From positions 14,329,889 through 14,393,888 of the forward strand of contig NC_061864.1 of assembly GCF_907164915.1 (NCBI RefSeq): 64,000 nt of DNA. The letters run 5' to 3'. This stretch comes from Impatiens glandulifera (lineage: Eukaryota; Streptophyta; Magnoliopsida; Ericales; Balsaminaceae). The first letter of the stretch is position 1; every line of letters begins with the position of its first letter. The notes beneath the pieces were generated by a model that saw only the letters and a program-made list of their open reading frames with translations, made no database searches and had not been told where the DNA came from. The position numbers were made by a program, and so were the translations under genes. This document shows positions 10,973 through 24,477 of the stretch, piece by piece.

Positions 10973-11388
10973 AGAATGGTAATTTGAAACCGCCCCGTAA
11001 AAATTGAATCGAATTGTTCCGTTTGGGACGATTTTTTCCCCGAAACCGAATGGAGATGGGACGGAGATGGTATTTGTGTTCCCCGCCCCAATCTCACCCC
11101 GATTCTGCCCCGAACACTATAAATATAATTAAATATATTAAATCACCAATATATTTATTTATTCACTATATTTTATAAGAGTAGTAAATTTATTTCTCTT
11201 GTAATAATATAAAATTTCAATATATTACAATGTATATTATATTTAAAAAAATCGTTAATAAAATTTTATTTTATAATTTTATTAATTTTTTTTAAATATT
11301 TTATTAATGGTGCCCCGCGGGATTACTCAAAACAAAAATGTGGCGGGAATGGTAAATGCATTCCCCGAACCGCCCCATTGCCATCTCT
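10973..11388. mobile_element. Non-autonomous hAT-like element with GC-rich ends
   Basis: The left end AGAATGGTAAT...ACCGCCCC and right end ACCGCCCCATTGCCATCTCT form an imperfect inverted repeat. The flanks carry TTTTGGTTA (left) and TTTTGGCTA (right), a near-perfect 8-9 bp duplication as hAT elements make. The ends are GC-rich (CCCCGCCCC, GCCCCGCGGG) and the middle is A+T-rich. This matches a common plant repeat beginning with a variant of AGAGATGGCAATGGGGCGG. It has no transposase. Confidence 0.65.
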
Positions 11389-11392
11389 ATTT

Positions 11393-11510
11393 TTGGCTAG
11401 ACGTGTTGGGTTGGCTCGGCTTCCTTGTTGCCACCTGGCTTGAGCCTTTGGCTTGCCTTACTCCCCTGGCAGGCATGGCTCATGGGCCTAGGGGACTAGC
11501 TTAGCTAGCT
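11393..11510. other. GC-rich patch of unknown origin
   Basis: A sharp rise in G+C follows the hAT-like element, with GGCTTG/CCTTGGCTTG-type words and a TAGCTTAGCTAGCT end. No protein family was recognised. It may be part of another non-autonomous element. Confidence 0.35.
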
Positions 11511-13149
11511 CCTTTATTATGTTTATTTATTTATTTGTTTTGAACTATTAATATTTTATTTAAAATTATCTTTAATAATTAATTTGATGGATAGATACTA
11601 GGTCAGTTTCAAATTAATTAAAATTTTAAGTTAATGCAATGAGTTATATATATTCAAAATTATTTTGTTAGATTGAGATTTAAAAAAATATATAAATTAT
11701 GACAAAAGATGAATGTCTACCTAGATAATGTCACTAACTAATTGTCAATCGAAAATCATGTGAATAACAACTTTTTAGTTAAAAAACGATGCTAATTGTC
11801 TAAGGAGAAACATGAGCAGTTGAATTCGACATGACTATCCGAGAAGGAGGAGGAATACGAGAAACGAGATTTATAGTGTTGTCCGAGAAGAAACATGAGT
11901 AGTTGAATTCAATAGAATTGTCCGAAAAGAAAAAACACAAAGAGCAATTGGTTTAGTGCATCATCAAGGTTAAAGTAACAATATGTACATAACTTTTAAA
12001 AAGTTGTACAACCTCCAACACATTATGATCAATGTTGAAAGGACTTAAATCACCGTTACCCCATGATACTAAAACTACATGGAAAGAATAGTCGAAAAAT
12101 CGTGAACAAGTGAAGGATGTCAGAATCATTAGTGGATACAGACTACAGAGTAGAGCAAACAAAAGTGAAGATTGAGAATACCAAAGAACTACTTCATATT
12201 ATAATGTTTTCTTTCTAATATATAACAATGTCAATATATAATATCGATATATATTAACTAGTTAAAAAAATGACATGTCATCAAATAAAAAATGACATGT
12301 TATCAAATTAGTGACATTTATTTATATATATATAATGACAAGTAAATAATAAGTTAACGGCGTTAGAAAATCGTTAAATTTTATATAACTTTTAACACTA
12401 ACAAGATATAAATGGTAAGGTTTAAAAAAATATTTAAAAAAAAATATTCAAAATCAAATTAACTCAGGAGCCTATCATTCCACTTAATTTTAAATTTATA
12501 AATTATTTTAATGTTACAAAAATAAAGAATTTATATTTACATTTTCAAAAACAAATTATTATTAAATTAAAAAAAAAATTATATAATTATACCTTCTTTC
12601 ATTGTTATTTGTTTATTATTATTTTTAAATTAATTTATATTTAATTATCTATATAATAATATTCTTTTAAAATAAATTCTTCTTTTGACTTAAGATTTTC
12701 TGTTGCATAAGAACCCCAAATAAGTTATGACTATCATCATTCCAAAAAATCTATTTTTTTGTTGTTCCAAATGATCCAGAAAATAACCGAAAAAGAATTC
12801 TTTATACATAATGAAACAAAAGACACATTCTAATTTGGATAGGCAATAACAAAATTCCACTATAATCTAAATCAAGATCGAAAATATAAATAATCTGAAT
12901 CATTATCTAAAAAAAATCTTATAGCCAACAGAAAAAGAATCACTAATTTTAAACTGTGATTAAGACGAAGAAAGTAACAAAATACAAGTTTCAAAACTGT
13001 GATTGGGACTAAGTAATTAACAAAATACAAGTTTGCAAAAATAAGGCTCTTGGTAGCAAAGGATAATACTAACACACTTGGGACTATAAAGCAAACAACA
13101 ATAATAGGGTTTAGTTAAATGAAGCCAGTAGGATAGTAGAAAGTAAAAA
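11511..13149. other. A+T-rich intergenic stretch downstream of the Noc2 gene
   Basis: No gene is recognised. A diverged repeat of AAACATGAGYAGTTGAATTC occurs at about 11807 and 11890. The segment nearest 13150 is the probable 3' UTR of the minus-strand Noc2 gene. Confidence 0.4.
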
Positions 13150-16100
13150 TTACTTCGACTTTCCATTTACGCATGAAAACTTTGACGGCTTTTCCATGAT
13201 GCTTTTATAATATTGGGCGAAAGGTTTCTTCTGATTGGATTTCTCAATCTGCATAACAACGTAAGGAAATCAAGAAACATTCAAAGTGTAACTATTATAA
13301 TGAAGCACCACAATATTAACCTGAGGAAACGATTCTACGGATTCATAGTCTTTTGGAGAGAAGGCCACTTCGTCTCTTTTCTTCTGCACAAACTGAACAT
13401 TTTGTTCCACCTGCACATGAAACATATTATTTTCTGGATCATTTGAAACAAAACAATCAAACATATTAATAAATGCTCCTTTTAATTGATATTTAATGCC
13501 CTTTTGATTGAGATCAGCTTAAGTTCTAGCCACCAATATCTAACTAACTCATTATAACCATGTATGCATGGTCCATAGAAATTTTCAACTATCCTACAGA
13601 AGTCAGCTAACAAATAATGAGAAGAAGGTAGCTTTGGTAACTCCTTACATGATCAATCAGACGCTTTACTGCACGCTTTGAACTTTCACTCGTAGACATT
13701 TCATGGAGCTCTCTCAAACGAATGAGCGGAATAGTTGCTAGCTCAGGGAAGGAAATGTGGTAGCTCCACTGAGCAAAATGAGCCACAAGCAATTCAATAG
13801 CAGATTGGACACATGTCTCTTTAAATTTCCCAGACTTTAGAAAATACATTGGCAACTGCAATCAGATTTATCTGAAATTAGTTTTCTTATTCAATTGTAC
13901 ATGAGAAAAAAACAACGATAATGTAAATTTGAAGATCTAACCTTCAAAACTGAAGTGAAATCTATAGCCTTTCCAGATGTCGTGCCTTCCTTATCTGTTT
14001 TATATTCGAGAACATCCAACACCAATGAAACAACAGGGATAAAGACACCGCCAGATCTAGAGAGATGATTCAGCCATTGAATGCATTTGAGTCTTAGAGG
14101 AAGATATACTGCCCCCGGAAAGAGACCAGCCACTCCATTTATAAGCCTCACCATAGTGTAAGACATTAATTGAAGATCATAGTCAGATATGTTTTCTGAA
14201 ATGAACTTGACCCACAGATCGATACAGTTGACATACTCCCAGCTACATATTTGTTTAAGTGCTTCCTGCACACAAATTGTTTTACAGAATCAGAAAAGAA
14301 TGTAATTTTATTCAACAAAATATGAGAACATAAAGAAAATTGAATATATTACATACCTTCTTTGTACGCAAACCTTGTTTCAGAATCTTGGATAGTTGAC
14401 GAATAGAAACTACAGCCTTAGGACATGATCTATACACATCCAAAGAGTATAGCTTAACAAGGGAGTTCCTTAAGGATTCTATATGTTTAACATTTACCAC
14501 CTCCACAGTTTTACTTTGAGCCATATATGCTTTATAAGATAGCACCAAACAGGTTTCATAGCTTTCTGAGCTGAATATAACAGACACTTCCTTCAATATA
14601 GAAAAGGAACAAGAAGACAAACCCTCTTCACCTGTCGTCCACAGCTGAACAGCAAGCTGCATCATTGCAACATTCACAAAATTAATTTAGCAGATAGATC
14701 GTAGAAAGGGCCAACTAAAAACCAATCTGTCTCTAATAAGCCAAGACGAGTATAATTAAACTTGTTTATCAAGGTTTTACAGAAGAACTCATTTGATCAT
14801 TTGACAATGGCAACAGCAGTAGTAGTGGCAAGTGGATGAAGTCAATATTACAATGTCCAGTCAAACACACTGGCAACCTCGAGTGAACTAATTCATTCAA
14901 AGAAATTAGATCCGCATAAGCATTTGAATATAATATGGATAGCATGCAAAAAATTGTGAGGATGCTTTCTGGGATATTTATACAAGGATAAGGTAGGTCC
15001 TATCCTATCTATTGTCAATAAAAATCATAACTTAAGGATTAAACAAGATTTACATTTAAAAAAGCACAAGTCCAATCGCCTGATAATAAAAAATAATACC
15101 TTAATAAGTCTGCGTAATAAACCAGGAAAGTCGGAAAAAAACACTACAGAAGATTGCAGTCGGCTTAGCACAAATGTCAACATATCTGAATCAGTAACCT
15201 GATCCAGAAGAAGTAAAGTACTTCGCAAGTATGACTTGATTAATGGCCTCAGTTTTTTCCACTTGGAAGTATTCTTCAGTTCCAAAATGGTCTCTTTCTT
15301 GCAATTGGAAGATGATATTTTCAGCAGTCCTCGAAATATGTTATCAGCTTCTTGAAGCATCAAAATCAATATGCTGGAGAAAGCCTCACTATTCTGAATT
15401 CTTGGGTAGGAGATAGTGTTGCCACTGCCAAATGATTCTGTTCCATAATGGCATGCAGCTCCATACCCATTCAACAGGGAAACAAGGGCAGACTCATCAT
15501 GTTCCTTCCTTATTCGTTGACTCAAGGAATCAATCAGAGAAGTTGTTAACACTTTCCCCTGGGTACTGATGGAATTATCCTCGATTAATAGGCCTGCCCT
15601 TTTATTATTTGCTTCATCTTCTTCAGAGTCCTGTTACATGAAAGAAATTCTGATGACACACTGCAACTAGGGTAAAAGTAAGAATCAAAACTACTCTTGA
15701 GTTGAGCTCACTGGATGATGACATATGTGAAAACTTTTTAAGTTCAATCAACATCAGAATACAAGCCAAGTTACATCATCAGTACCATACTTTATAGCTT
15801 CTGTTAGGTCAATCAACTTAGTTATTGTACCTTTTCCAAGAACCTCATTGATGGTTTACACATCATATGAACTACACTGATGAGGGACACTACCATACTA
15901 CAAGGAAAATACATGTGCGTACATGTTTTAGTGAGTTATATGATTCAGAATTACATGGGTAACAAAACATTGTTCAGGATTACAAGTGATTAAAGGATGT
16001 ACATCAAAAAAGAAAATGGCAAGGAAGCAGATGATGGGAACTGCTTAGCTGCCTTGCTTATTACAAGCTGATGAAATGAAAACAAGACTAGACTAGAGGT

Positions 16101-19100
16101 TCTTTTCTAAATGAAAATCGAGGACTAGCTACAAAATTTAAATGCAATCATCTTTATTTGTCAAAAAATGGACTTGCTGCATCTCTATCAGAGAAAATTG
16201 TTGACTTAGTTTAATTTTGTGGATTAGATCAGACTTCGACATCAGCATTGATTGGATTAGCTATGATATTAGATCAGACTTCGACTTGGGGTGTTCATAT
16301 TGAACAGGAGAACAAAAGGCAAAATCTTAATTTTTTATGTTGTATCTTAGTGTTTTAATTTGATTTGAAAATTAATTAGCATACTTTATGTTGACATATC
16401 TGAGAAACTTCATTCAAAAATTGAGATTTGAAACATCAAAATATGCTCCTTTTAGCCTATAAACTCCCATCTAATCAGAAATCTTGTAATAATCATATTC
16501 ATTCACTTGCTTCATTGTTAAGTCATAGCTTTAGATTTAGGATTGAGTGATACCCCTTCCACTACATTCATCCTTGGTAGCCTGGACTTATAATAAACAT
16601 TAAAGCTTAGAATATATATAAATATTACAACAATAAAATACTCTCAGTTTTCTAAGGGTCTAAATGCTTTTGTTGCTGCTAAAATATCAAATAGATAGGA
16701 GCTCATAATTTTCTTTGAAACAGTGAGTTTAAAAGACTACTTCGTAGTGTAACTATACGACATTGACATGATTTTTTAAACAGCCCAAACACTAACATCT
16801 GCCAATCAGGCAAGTTTTTTTCTTTTTGAAAATGTCAACTTTTTATTGGAAAAAAAAGAGGCAGCATTTGAACATTACAAAGAAGGGGTGGGGGAAAAAC
16901 AAATAGAAGTGTTAGATGCCAATAAGATCAAAGAATTCTCATCCCATACAAAACCCTCTTATCCTAGTAGAAGCAAAAGCATGAAGCCCTTGATTCTTCC
17001 AATGCCGTAACTTTTCCCTCCCAGGCAAGTGCTATAGCATATGCAAACTTAGTTAAGCTAGACTACCTTTACTTAAACATACATTTGCAATTTCAATTGA
17101 TGTAACCTTGGAAAATTCCACATCATTGCTTAATATAGCAAATTTGTCAATAGAGACAGTTCAGGGTATGTAGCTTACCATGCCGTCATCTTCAAGCTCC
17201 TCAAGACCTTTGTTGTAGCTAGCCAAGAATTTAGTAAATTCTGCGTCCTGCAAAATCTCGTTTTTCAGTACAAAAATAAATTCCAAATGGTTTTCTATTG
17301 CATGAAACATATATCTGGATAGCTAGGATACTAGTAAGAGAAGAATACACATCTATGCACATAATCTAGAAGAGAAACAGAATTGAGACATGAAGTGACT
17401 GTACTCAGAGACTGAATGAGGCAATTTAGCATCTTCTAATTTTGTGTTACAAATTGCATATATCATGTATCATCAAACCTCAATACAAATCCAAGAACTC
17501 AAGAATGTAAACCATTACAACGATCAATTAAGAAGTAAATCATGCCTTTTAACTGATTAATAAAACTTCTAAACAAAGAACATACTCCTTTGGTCCCATA
17601 TTTATGTTTATTTTTTCTCTTGTCGAATAAAGAATGGCGTTTACCTTATAATCACATCTTTCACTGAAATCAACTATTGTTTCCTTCACATGAACAACAT
17701 TTTTTTAATAATAACATTTACCACAACATTCCTCAAATATGCTTTTACATAAAATAAAGTAATAATAATATTGGATATTTGGTCATAAATTTTCTGTATT
17801 TTCTTACCTAAATCTCTGCTCAAAGTCAGTATTAAAATGAACGGAATGGATGGAGTATGTATCTTTTTCATGAACCTCACATTTTATGATTTTATGGCAT
17901 GAGCCGCACAAGCAAAGTAATAAATCAGATTTTTTTGACCATTAAAACTTTTATAAATAACGACCAAACGTAAAGATGGCATGAGTTCATTTACAACAAA
18001 TACGTACAATTTCACAAATCAACAGTAAAACTGAAAATTGGGGTTAGGCGACAGCAGTGAAAAAATTAAATAACTTGCACACCCTCATTTGATAGTTGAT
18101 ACATCAAGAAAAAAAAAGTATGAACAAGTAAAATTACGTTTCTCCCTCTTCTTCATATCTCAATTGAAAATTCACCTCATGATGATGCAGATAAGACAGA
18201 TTTTATTCACCATACTATCAAGTAGATTTTTACCTTTTCCTTCAACTTGGTCAATTTTTTCTTTTGCATAGCCAGTTCTTCATAAGCATTCTTGTTCAAT
18301 GTTGATTGGACTGCAACATTAAGGTTATTTGATCACAAGGTTCACCAGTAATTTTGAAAATATACTTAAAAACTTCCCCACAGACCAAAAGAGAAATATT
18401 AAAATCGCATCAACATTTACCAACATCAAAAGAGATCACGCCCTCATTCTTTGATATTTGTTCATCATCTGATTCCTGATATACAAACAGGATACAGACA
18501 ATGAAGAAATACCCAACAGTAAATACATGTGTTTAGCTAAGAAAAGAAACAAGAAGTAAACATATGAAAAGGGTGATGCTTTAAAAGTATATATCCGGAC
18601 CTCAGAAAGAAATCCATCACTCTCAGATGCATCAGCATCGAGATCTTCATAGTTTTCAGGGAATATGGCATCAAGAGAAATATCCTCGAAGGCTTCACCT
18701 ACAGAATCTCTACAAACAACGAGGTAATTTAAACAGTGAAAAAATAAACCATAAATAGGCCAATAAGAAAATAAAAGCATTGCTCTAAATTCTAGCTTAT
18801 ACGTCTTCATTAAAAACAAAGAAAATGTGGAAAGAAGCACATGTACTAAATAAGGACAAACATTTCATCAAATCCAAAAATATATCATACTAAAGAAATA
18901 ACTTATATTAGGTAGTGTATTTCTACAAATATTGTCTTGGTAACTTGAACACGAAACAGCATGAGACATGTAAAATAATAAGAGATGACCAGTAAGTTTG
19001 CAAACTGACCTGCCATTTGAGGGCAGCGTATCTTGCAATGGTTTGTCAACAATGTGTTGTTCTTCTGCAGTAAAAAAATCAACAGTCAGAGATTTATCAT

Positions 19101-20268
19101 CCATGATACTAACAATTTCTTAAGAAGGTTAAAATGAAATCCTGCGGAATGAAGTGTTAATCAGCAGAATCAATAAAAAGGAAACTTAACACAAGAATGC
19201 ACAACTATGACTTCAAAGCATACATGTTTAAGTTCAATTCTCATTTTACTAATAGAAAGAGGACCAGATCCCAGAGTTAACAGTGTAAATGGATAAAATG
19301 AAGACTAAGGTTCTATGGCTCTATTTGAGAATTATATTCACTCCATAATCTAAATAGTTGAATGCTCCAAGTCAGTTTAGTAACAAAGTTAATGCAATAG
19401 CTTAAATTATTATAAATAGTTGAAAACAAATCAATTTTCAAAATACTACTTCATCTGCTTAATACCGCAAATCATTAAAAAGAGTTAAACCAACTTTGCA
19501 TAATGTTGAATACTTCATCAGCTTAATAATATTTAAAGACATCCTGAATTTTAATCTTATCAAACATGCCAAGACATAAGAAGCACAAAGTGATGTGCCT
19601 TTTATCTTAGCATGAACTTGCAAACTAATTTTCACAAAAATGAAGTTTAAAAATACTTTCAAGCTGAATGCAAATTTTAAACAAACGTTAGAGAATACAA
19701 GTTGTCTGGACATGGATATCTCAAAGTAAGTGAAACAGTCAATTGAACTAACTCCTTTAAGAATGTAAGAGATTGTTCATTTCAAACCACAGAGTCAACA
19801 TGAGCATCTTCACTCAAGAGTAAATAGAATTCATAGATAAACCAAGTTTTTTCAAACATGTAAACCAATATGGGTTAACCCACTATCTGGATTCAATTCA
19901 GCTTTACAAATTGGGAGAACAATCCCCCAGCACTAGAAAAAGAATCGAACCCACTATTTTTGGTCCTATATTAGAGTTCTGACACAAGTGGGTTGTCCCT
20001 TGACAGCTATATATTAAATCATCCTATAGTTCCAAGTAAATTCCTACACAATTAAGTAACTTGTTTCCATATTCATGAACAGACTGAAGAAACAAATGAA
20101 TACCCAACAAAAAATGAACATATCACAAATGGAATCGAGACAAAAAGAAAGGTACTAACTTGAATGGGATTTCTTCTTAAAGAAAACTTTAGTCTTTCGC
20201 TGCTTCTTAAGAACAGACTGAAGATTCTTCTTAGAAAACTTCCTTGCCTTCTTCCCGAGCTTTCCCAT
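13150..20268 (-). CDS. NOC2: Noc2-family nucleolar ribosome-biogenesis protein
   Basis: The family acts in the nucleolus and nucleoplasm, pairing with Noc1 or Noc3 to move pre-60S particles through assembly. Twelve minus-strand exons join in frame: 20268-20160, 19064-19010, 18709-18601, 18475-18421, 18310-18234, 17247-17179, 15630-15100, 14656-14357, 14265-13942, 13855-13649, 13410-13321 and 13248-13150 (2025 nt, 674 aa). The start MGKLGKKARKFSKKNLQSV is the basic leader typical of the family. An acidic stretch follows (YEDLDADASESDGF, residues about 80-90). The Noc2 domain occupies roughly residues 336-640, with CPKAVVSIRQLSKILKQG, ICSWEYVNCIDLWVKFI and LPLRLKCIQWLNHLS. The tail has FAQYYKSIMEK. 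All junctions are GT-AG. Arabidopsis has more than one Noc2 homologue (one is REBELOTE); I cannot say which is orthologous. Confidence 0.93.
16805..17040 (-). mobile_element. Probable 3' end of a LINE in intron 6 of the Noc2 gene
   Basis: The minus strand has a short decayed coding-like stretch (LAWEGK..HWKNQGLHAF), then a UTR-like sequence ending in an A-rich tail (poly-T on the plus strand near 16815). A 5'-truncated retroposon copy would look like this. No reverse transcriptase motif remains, so this is tentative. Confidence 0.35.
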
Positions 20269-20282
20269 TATCAACAACCCTG

Positions 20283-20389
20283 ATAAACATACAGAAGGAG
20301 ATAACTCAGAATCGATTCAATCCTCTAGTTTCATAGATATATACACAAATAAGCTCAAGAATAGTCATAGTTTCTGTTCAGTGCAAACC
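20283..20389 (-). other. Possible 5'-UTR intron of the Noc2 gene
   Basis: On the minus strand CCAGTAGAG|GTTTGCAC gives a donor and TTTATCAG|GGTTGTTG gives an acceptor just upstream of the ATG at 20268. This would place an intron of about 107 bases in the leader. Only transcript data could confirm it. Confidence 0.4.
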
Positions 20390-20540
20390 TCTACTGGATT
20401 TTGCGGCGCCTGATAATGGTCCCAAGTTCACCGTATTCAAAGAGACTCCACCCAGATGCTTACTGTACGATAGTAAGAACGATTCTTGTCTTGCGCCGAA
20501 TTGGGGCAGAGGTATAGAGAAGGGAAGGAAGGCGGCAGCT

Positions 20541-20546
20541 TGGGCC
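20541..20546 (-). promoter_or_regulatory. Site II-like (GGCCCA) element upstream of the Noc2 gene
   Basis: The minus strand reads GGCCCA about 270 bases upstream of the start codon. Site II elements (TGGGCY/RGCCCA) are common in promoters of plant ribosomal-protein and ribosome-biogenesis genes and are bound by TCP factors. One short motif is weak evidence by itself. Confidence 0.3.
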
Positions 20547-20579
20547 TTGGATATGAATGTTATACCTATTAGCTTATTT

Positions 20580-21841
20580 CAAACAATAAATTTTATTTAT
20601 ATTAATAATGTTTTAAATATTATAATTATGTATTAATAAGTCATGATAGCAGAAAAACTTTTTCGAATTTACCTACAGTATTTGTTTTGAACCAATTTTT
20701 ATATTTAAATGTCTTTCATATTTTAATTAAATAATATATTAGGTAACAAAATTTTAAAATATATATTTTAAAATTAAATAGAGAAAGTAATATAAATATA
20801 AGATATTATAAAAATTAAATAAAACTCATTAAGGTAACTTAAATATAAAGAAGGGTTTACAATAGAACAAATGTTAAAATATCGAAAAATATTATATAGT
20901 TGAATGAAGGGTTAAAGACTTAAGAGATGTAGGAGTAAAGATATTGTACGTGAAATTTTTCTATTTGAAATCGTGTTAGATCTAATTTCAATATTCGTCA
21001 CCGTTAGGATGAAATGTGCAATCTTGTTCTTGATATGTGAGTGAATTAATTCGTTTATGGAATATTTTTTATTTTGCTAAAGTAAAGGCTAAAAAAGATA
21101 AATAAGATCCAAAAACAAAATATCTTAGCTCTTATTTTTTTCTCTCAAAAGATTAGTATTCTCAAAATATCTGGCTTTTTTTTTTTTTATCTTGTATAAG
21201 ATACTCAAATTCAAACTCAAAAATAAAATGTCTTTCTTAAGTTGAATTGGATATATTGTACATTACAACAAATAATCCTAAAAATTCATATCAAATGAGT
21301 TTAATTAAATATATTTATAATATAATATATTGCATGTAAGATAGTTATTTAGTGAAATTCTTATAGATAATATGTGTATGAAAAAATGTTGTATTAGGTA
21401 ATTGTATGTGTCACAAAATAGTTGAATCGACAATTCACTTAATTTTGTATTACGAGGGGTGACTAGTATTTGAAGTTTTTTATGGAGTATTACTGTGATT
21501 TATTAGGTGATGTCCGAGTCTTTTGATAGTTACTGAAAAGTTTAGATTGATACGAGAGATCTATATATTTGGATTACTTTCTAATTATTGTTGGTGGACT
21601 ATCTAGTTAAAGAGAAATTATCGTAATCATCTAATGCGTATTATTTATAATATTTTTTATTATTACGTTTTTTGAGATTCGTTCAAAAAAAACAATAGAG
21701 TCTATCGGTAAGTTAATTGTCATTCTTAAGGATTTAGAAGCTCGATAACTTTGAGTACCGTTTTTTTCTTTTCTTTTCATTTTATTTTTTTTATCTTTGT
21801 GTTTAAACGATTTTTATTTTTATTTTTAATATACATACTTT

Positions 21842-21920
<79 letters not shown>

Positions 21921-22261
21921 CTATTGAACTATTTATCAGTATTATTTATAAAAAAATATAAAACTTCAAAAAAAAATTGAGAATACATTGACTTTACTTG
22001 GCTGAAAAGATTTTTATTTTAAATTTGAGATAATTGTCAATAATGCTGAATTGTATTAGTCTATATAATCATGTTTTTTTCATCAAAAACTCATCAATCA
22101 TATTATATTTAATTTAATTATTAAGTCCCTCAATTTATTAATTTAAATATTAAATATTTTATTTATTTTTATAAAATATAAAATAAATATTATAATAATT
22201 TAATAAATAAAAAACTCAAAAAACTTAATAATGTTTTTTCAATATAAGAAACTAGTGACAC
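20580..22261. other. A+T-rich intergenic stretch
   Basis: No gene or recognised element lies here apart from the long TA microsatellite at 21847-21918. Confidence 0.5.
21847..21918. repeat. (TA)n microsatellite, about 70 bp
   Basis: This is an uninterrupted alternating TA run, one of the two longest in the window. Confidence 0.95.
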
Positions 22262-24420
22262 CTTACAATTAAGGGTGGGTGGAAAAAATTACCAATATTA
22301 TCGGTATATCAAAAATATCGTACCGTTATTCATAATATATCGAAAATATCATTTTTTAAGGTATACCGAAAAAAGTTAAGGTATGGTACTAATACCGAAA
22401 TTATTGATACGATAAATATATTAAATTTTCATATTTTTTTCATATCGGGATATGTCGAAATAATATTTATAAATTAAAATTATCTCTTCTATAACTTTTC
22501 AATTCACTCCATGAATGGCATATCATTCCCTACGGTTTTTTTTTTACATTTTTCTCGCTCTTTATCCTATCTCTTAATATTTATATATAATAAAAGAAAT
22601 AAATTTAAAATATAATTATACTGTATTAAATTTTGAAACATTAGCTAATCAATCATATCCTATGGCACTGGAAATAATATTCTATATTGGGTTTTTTATT
22701 GCTTTTGCTGTCGCTCCTGAACTTCGTAAACTCAGTAAAGCTAAAGCTCCTCGCTTTTATTCAATTATAAAAAAATAACCACTTTGATGGAGATTTGTAG
22801 CATCATTCAAGTAAATACAGATTGAGATCGTAGATATTATTAAATATATGTCATTTCTATTTTGCATATGAGATTGAAAAAATATTAACTAAATTTTCTA
22901 TCCTTAAGGGGTTGTTAATGAGTAGAAGGACCAAGATTGCAGTAATCGGTAATCGGACATTAATCGACACACGGATTAATTATTAATTGGATTAATCGGG
23001 ATTAATCGAAATTAATCGAATTAATCGTTTTTAGCCTAAACTCATTATTTTTTAAGAATAATACTAAATTAGTAAATTTCATTCATAAAAACACACCCAA
23101 ATTCATACAGAGTCACGTTGGATACTAAAATTATCGTCCAAAAGCATATAAAGTTATAAACTAAAGTCTAAAAAGTCTAAAACACATTCACAAACACATC
23201 AATCTTCATCCCATCTACACTCAGCATCATTATTTTCATCAATGTCTTCTGGTTCCGATACAAATTCTTCTCACCTGCGATTCAGGTTTACCAGTTGATG
23301 CCTTTGAAGCAGATCCCTCACCTGCGATTGATCTCGGTTGCAAGTGGAAATTGATGCGGCGGAGATGAATCTGTCCGATTAGATTAGTCGGATAAGATGG
23401 TGGCGGCGAGGCGGAGAAATGGTTGAGTCGAGAGAATGAAGGTGACGGTTAGTGGATTCCTCTCAGTCGACGAGTCGCAGACGCTGCGGTGAAATGGTAG
23501 AGTAACCTAAAGAGTGAGTTTTCAAGAGATTGATGATTTGAAATAAGCCCTTTCAAGTAAGGGATTATTTTGAAATAAGCCCTTAAACTATCGGGTCAAA
23601 CCCAATTTAATCGGGTTGACCGTTGACCGATTTTTAGAAAAACGAAACGTTTTTTTTCGATTTCCGATTAATCGCGGATTAATCCCGTTTTTTGCATCCT
23701 TGAGAAGGACAATGAATCGTTTTAAGAGTAGTTTGATTCCTAAAATGGTGAAGATATTAGTGTGCATGAATGATTGGCTAAAAATAAAAAAAAATTATTT
23801 ATGGAAAGATCTTACCTCTTTGGGAGGTGAAACAGTGGTTGATGCGAACACTCATGATGAACTTGAATTGTTTAAGGAAACTGAAAAAATTGAAAAGAAT
23901 GAGAATTTTTTAGTAATTAAGTCTAAACTAAGTAATATTTATTATTATTTAACTTCAACTGTATTATCAATTTATTAAAATATTTTATATTTTGTAAATG
24001 CAAATGCGATTGAAAACGTTCTAAATATTTTTTTCGTCTTTCACTTTAGTCTAACTTAAAAACTATACTTATGTTTATTAAATTCTAATTTTTGTAACTA
24101 AATTTAATTTTATACTTTGACTTGATTTTTAAAATGTTGAATTTAAAAATATATATATTATTTTATGATAAATATATTTAATTTTTAGTTTTGTGTAACG
24201 TTTATTAATAACTATACTAATTTGTTTGTTTTTTTTAAATTAATATATTTTTTAGGTATAAGATATATAATATTGATATCGTACTGAAATTAAGGTACAC
24301 TAAAATCATGGTAATATAATGTATAAATTTTTTTATATCAAAACTTCGGTTAAATATAAAGTATAGATAAAAAATTAAAATATACCGAACTAATCAAACT
24401 CTAACTATTTACAACCATGA
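22262..24420 (+). mobile_element. Decayed hAT transposon with a nested element
   Basis: The left end has GGGTGGGTGGAAAAAATTACC followed by ATCGGTATATC-type words. The right end carries the inverse (ATACCGAACTAATC...TTACAACCAT). Within it, 23705-23870 translates on the plus strand to RRTMNRFKSSLIPKMV and CMNDWL, then a Trp/Leu-containing stretch. This is the signature of the C-terminal dimerisation region of plant hAT transposases (RSSL-P-VEAL-C-WL). The coding region is interrupted at 22932 by a 771-bp insertion and has lost most of its 5' part. Terminal duplications are unclear. Confidence 0.6.
22932..23702. mobile_element. Non-autonomous hAT element (771 bp) with perfect 8-bp target duplication
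   Basis: AGAAGGAC occurs directly before (22924-22931) and after (23703-23710) this segment. Its ends are inverted: CAAGATTGCA on the left and TGCATCCTTG on the right, with subterminal AATCGGTAATCGG facing CCGATTAATCGCGGATTAAT. An 8-bp duplication and short inverted ends define a hAT insertion. The middle has no transposase; it holds a moderately G+C-rich stretch (23220-23500). Removing it restores one continuous hAT reading frame (SRRTMNRF). Confidence 0.87.
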
Positions 24421-24477
24421 GTTCATATCTTCTACTTTCATTTAACCATTAGTTCATATCTTCTACTTTCATTTAAG
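24413..24477. repeat. 33-bp tandem duplication
   Basis: AGTTCATATCTTCTACTTTC followed by ATTTAA occurs twice, separated by CCATT. Confidence 0.85.

Noticed and set aside
19880..19990. A GGGTTCGATTC-like box B word in intron 1 of the Noc2 gene (minus strand), considered as a SINE or tRNA gene
   Set aside because: No box A at suitable spacing and no cloverleaf could be drawn.
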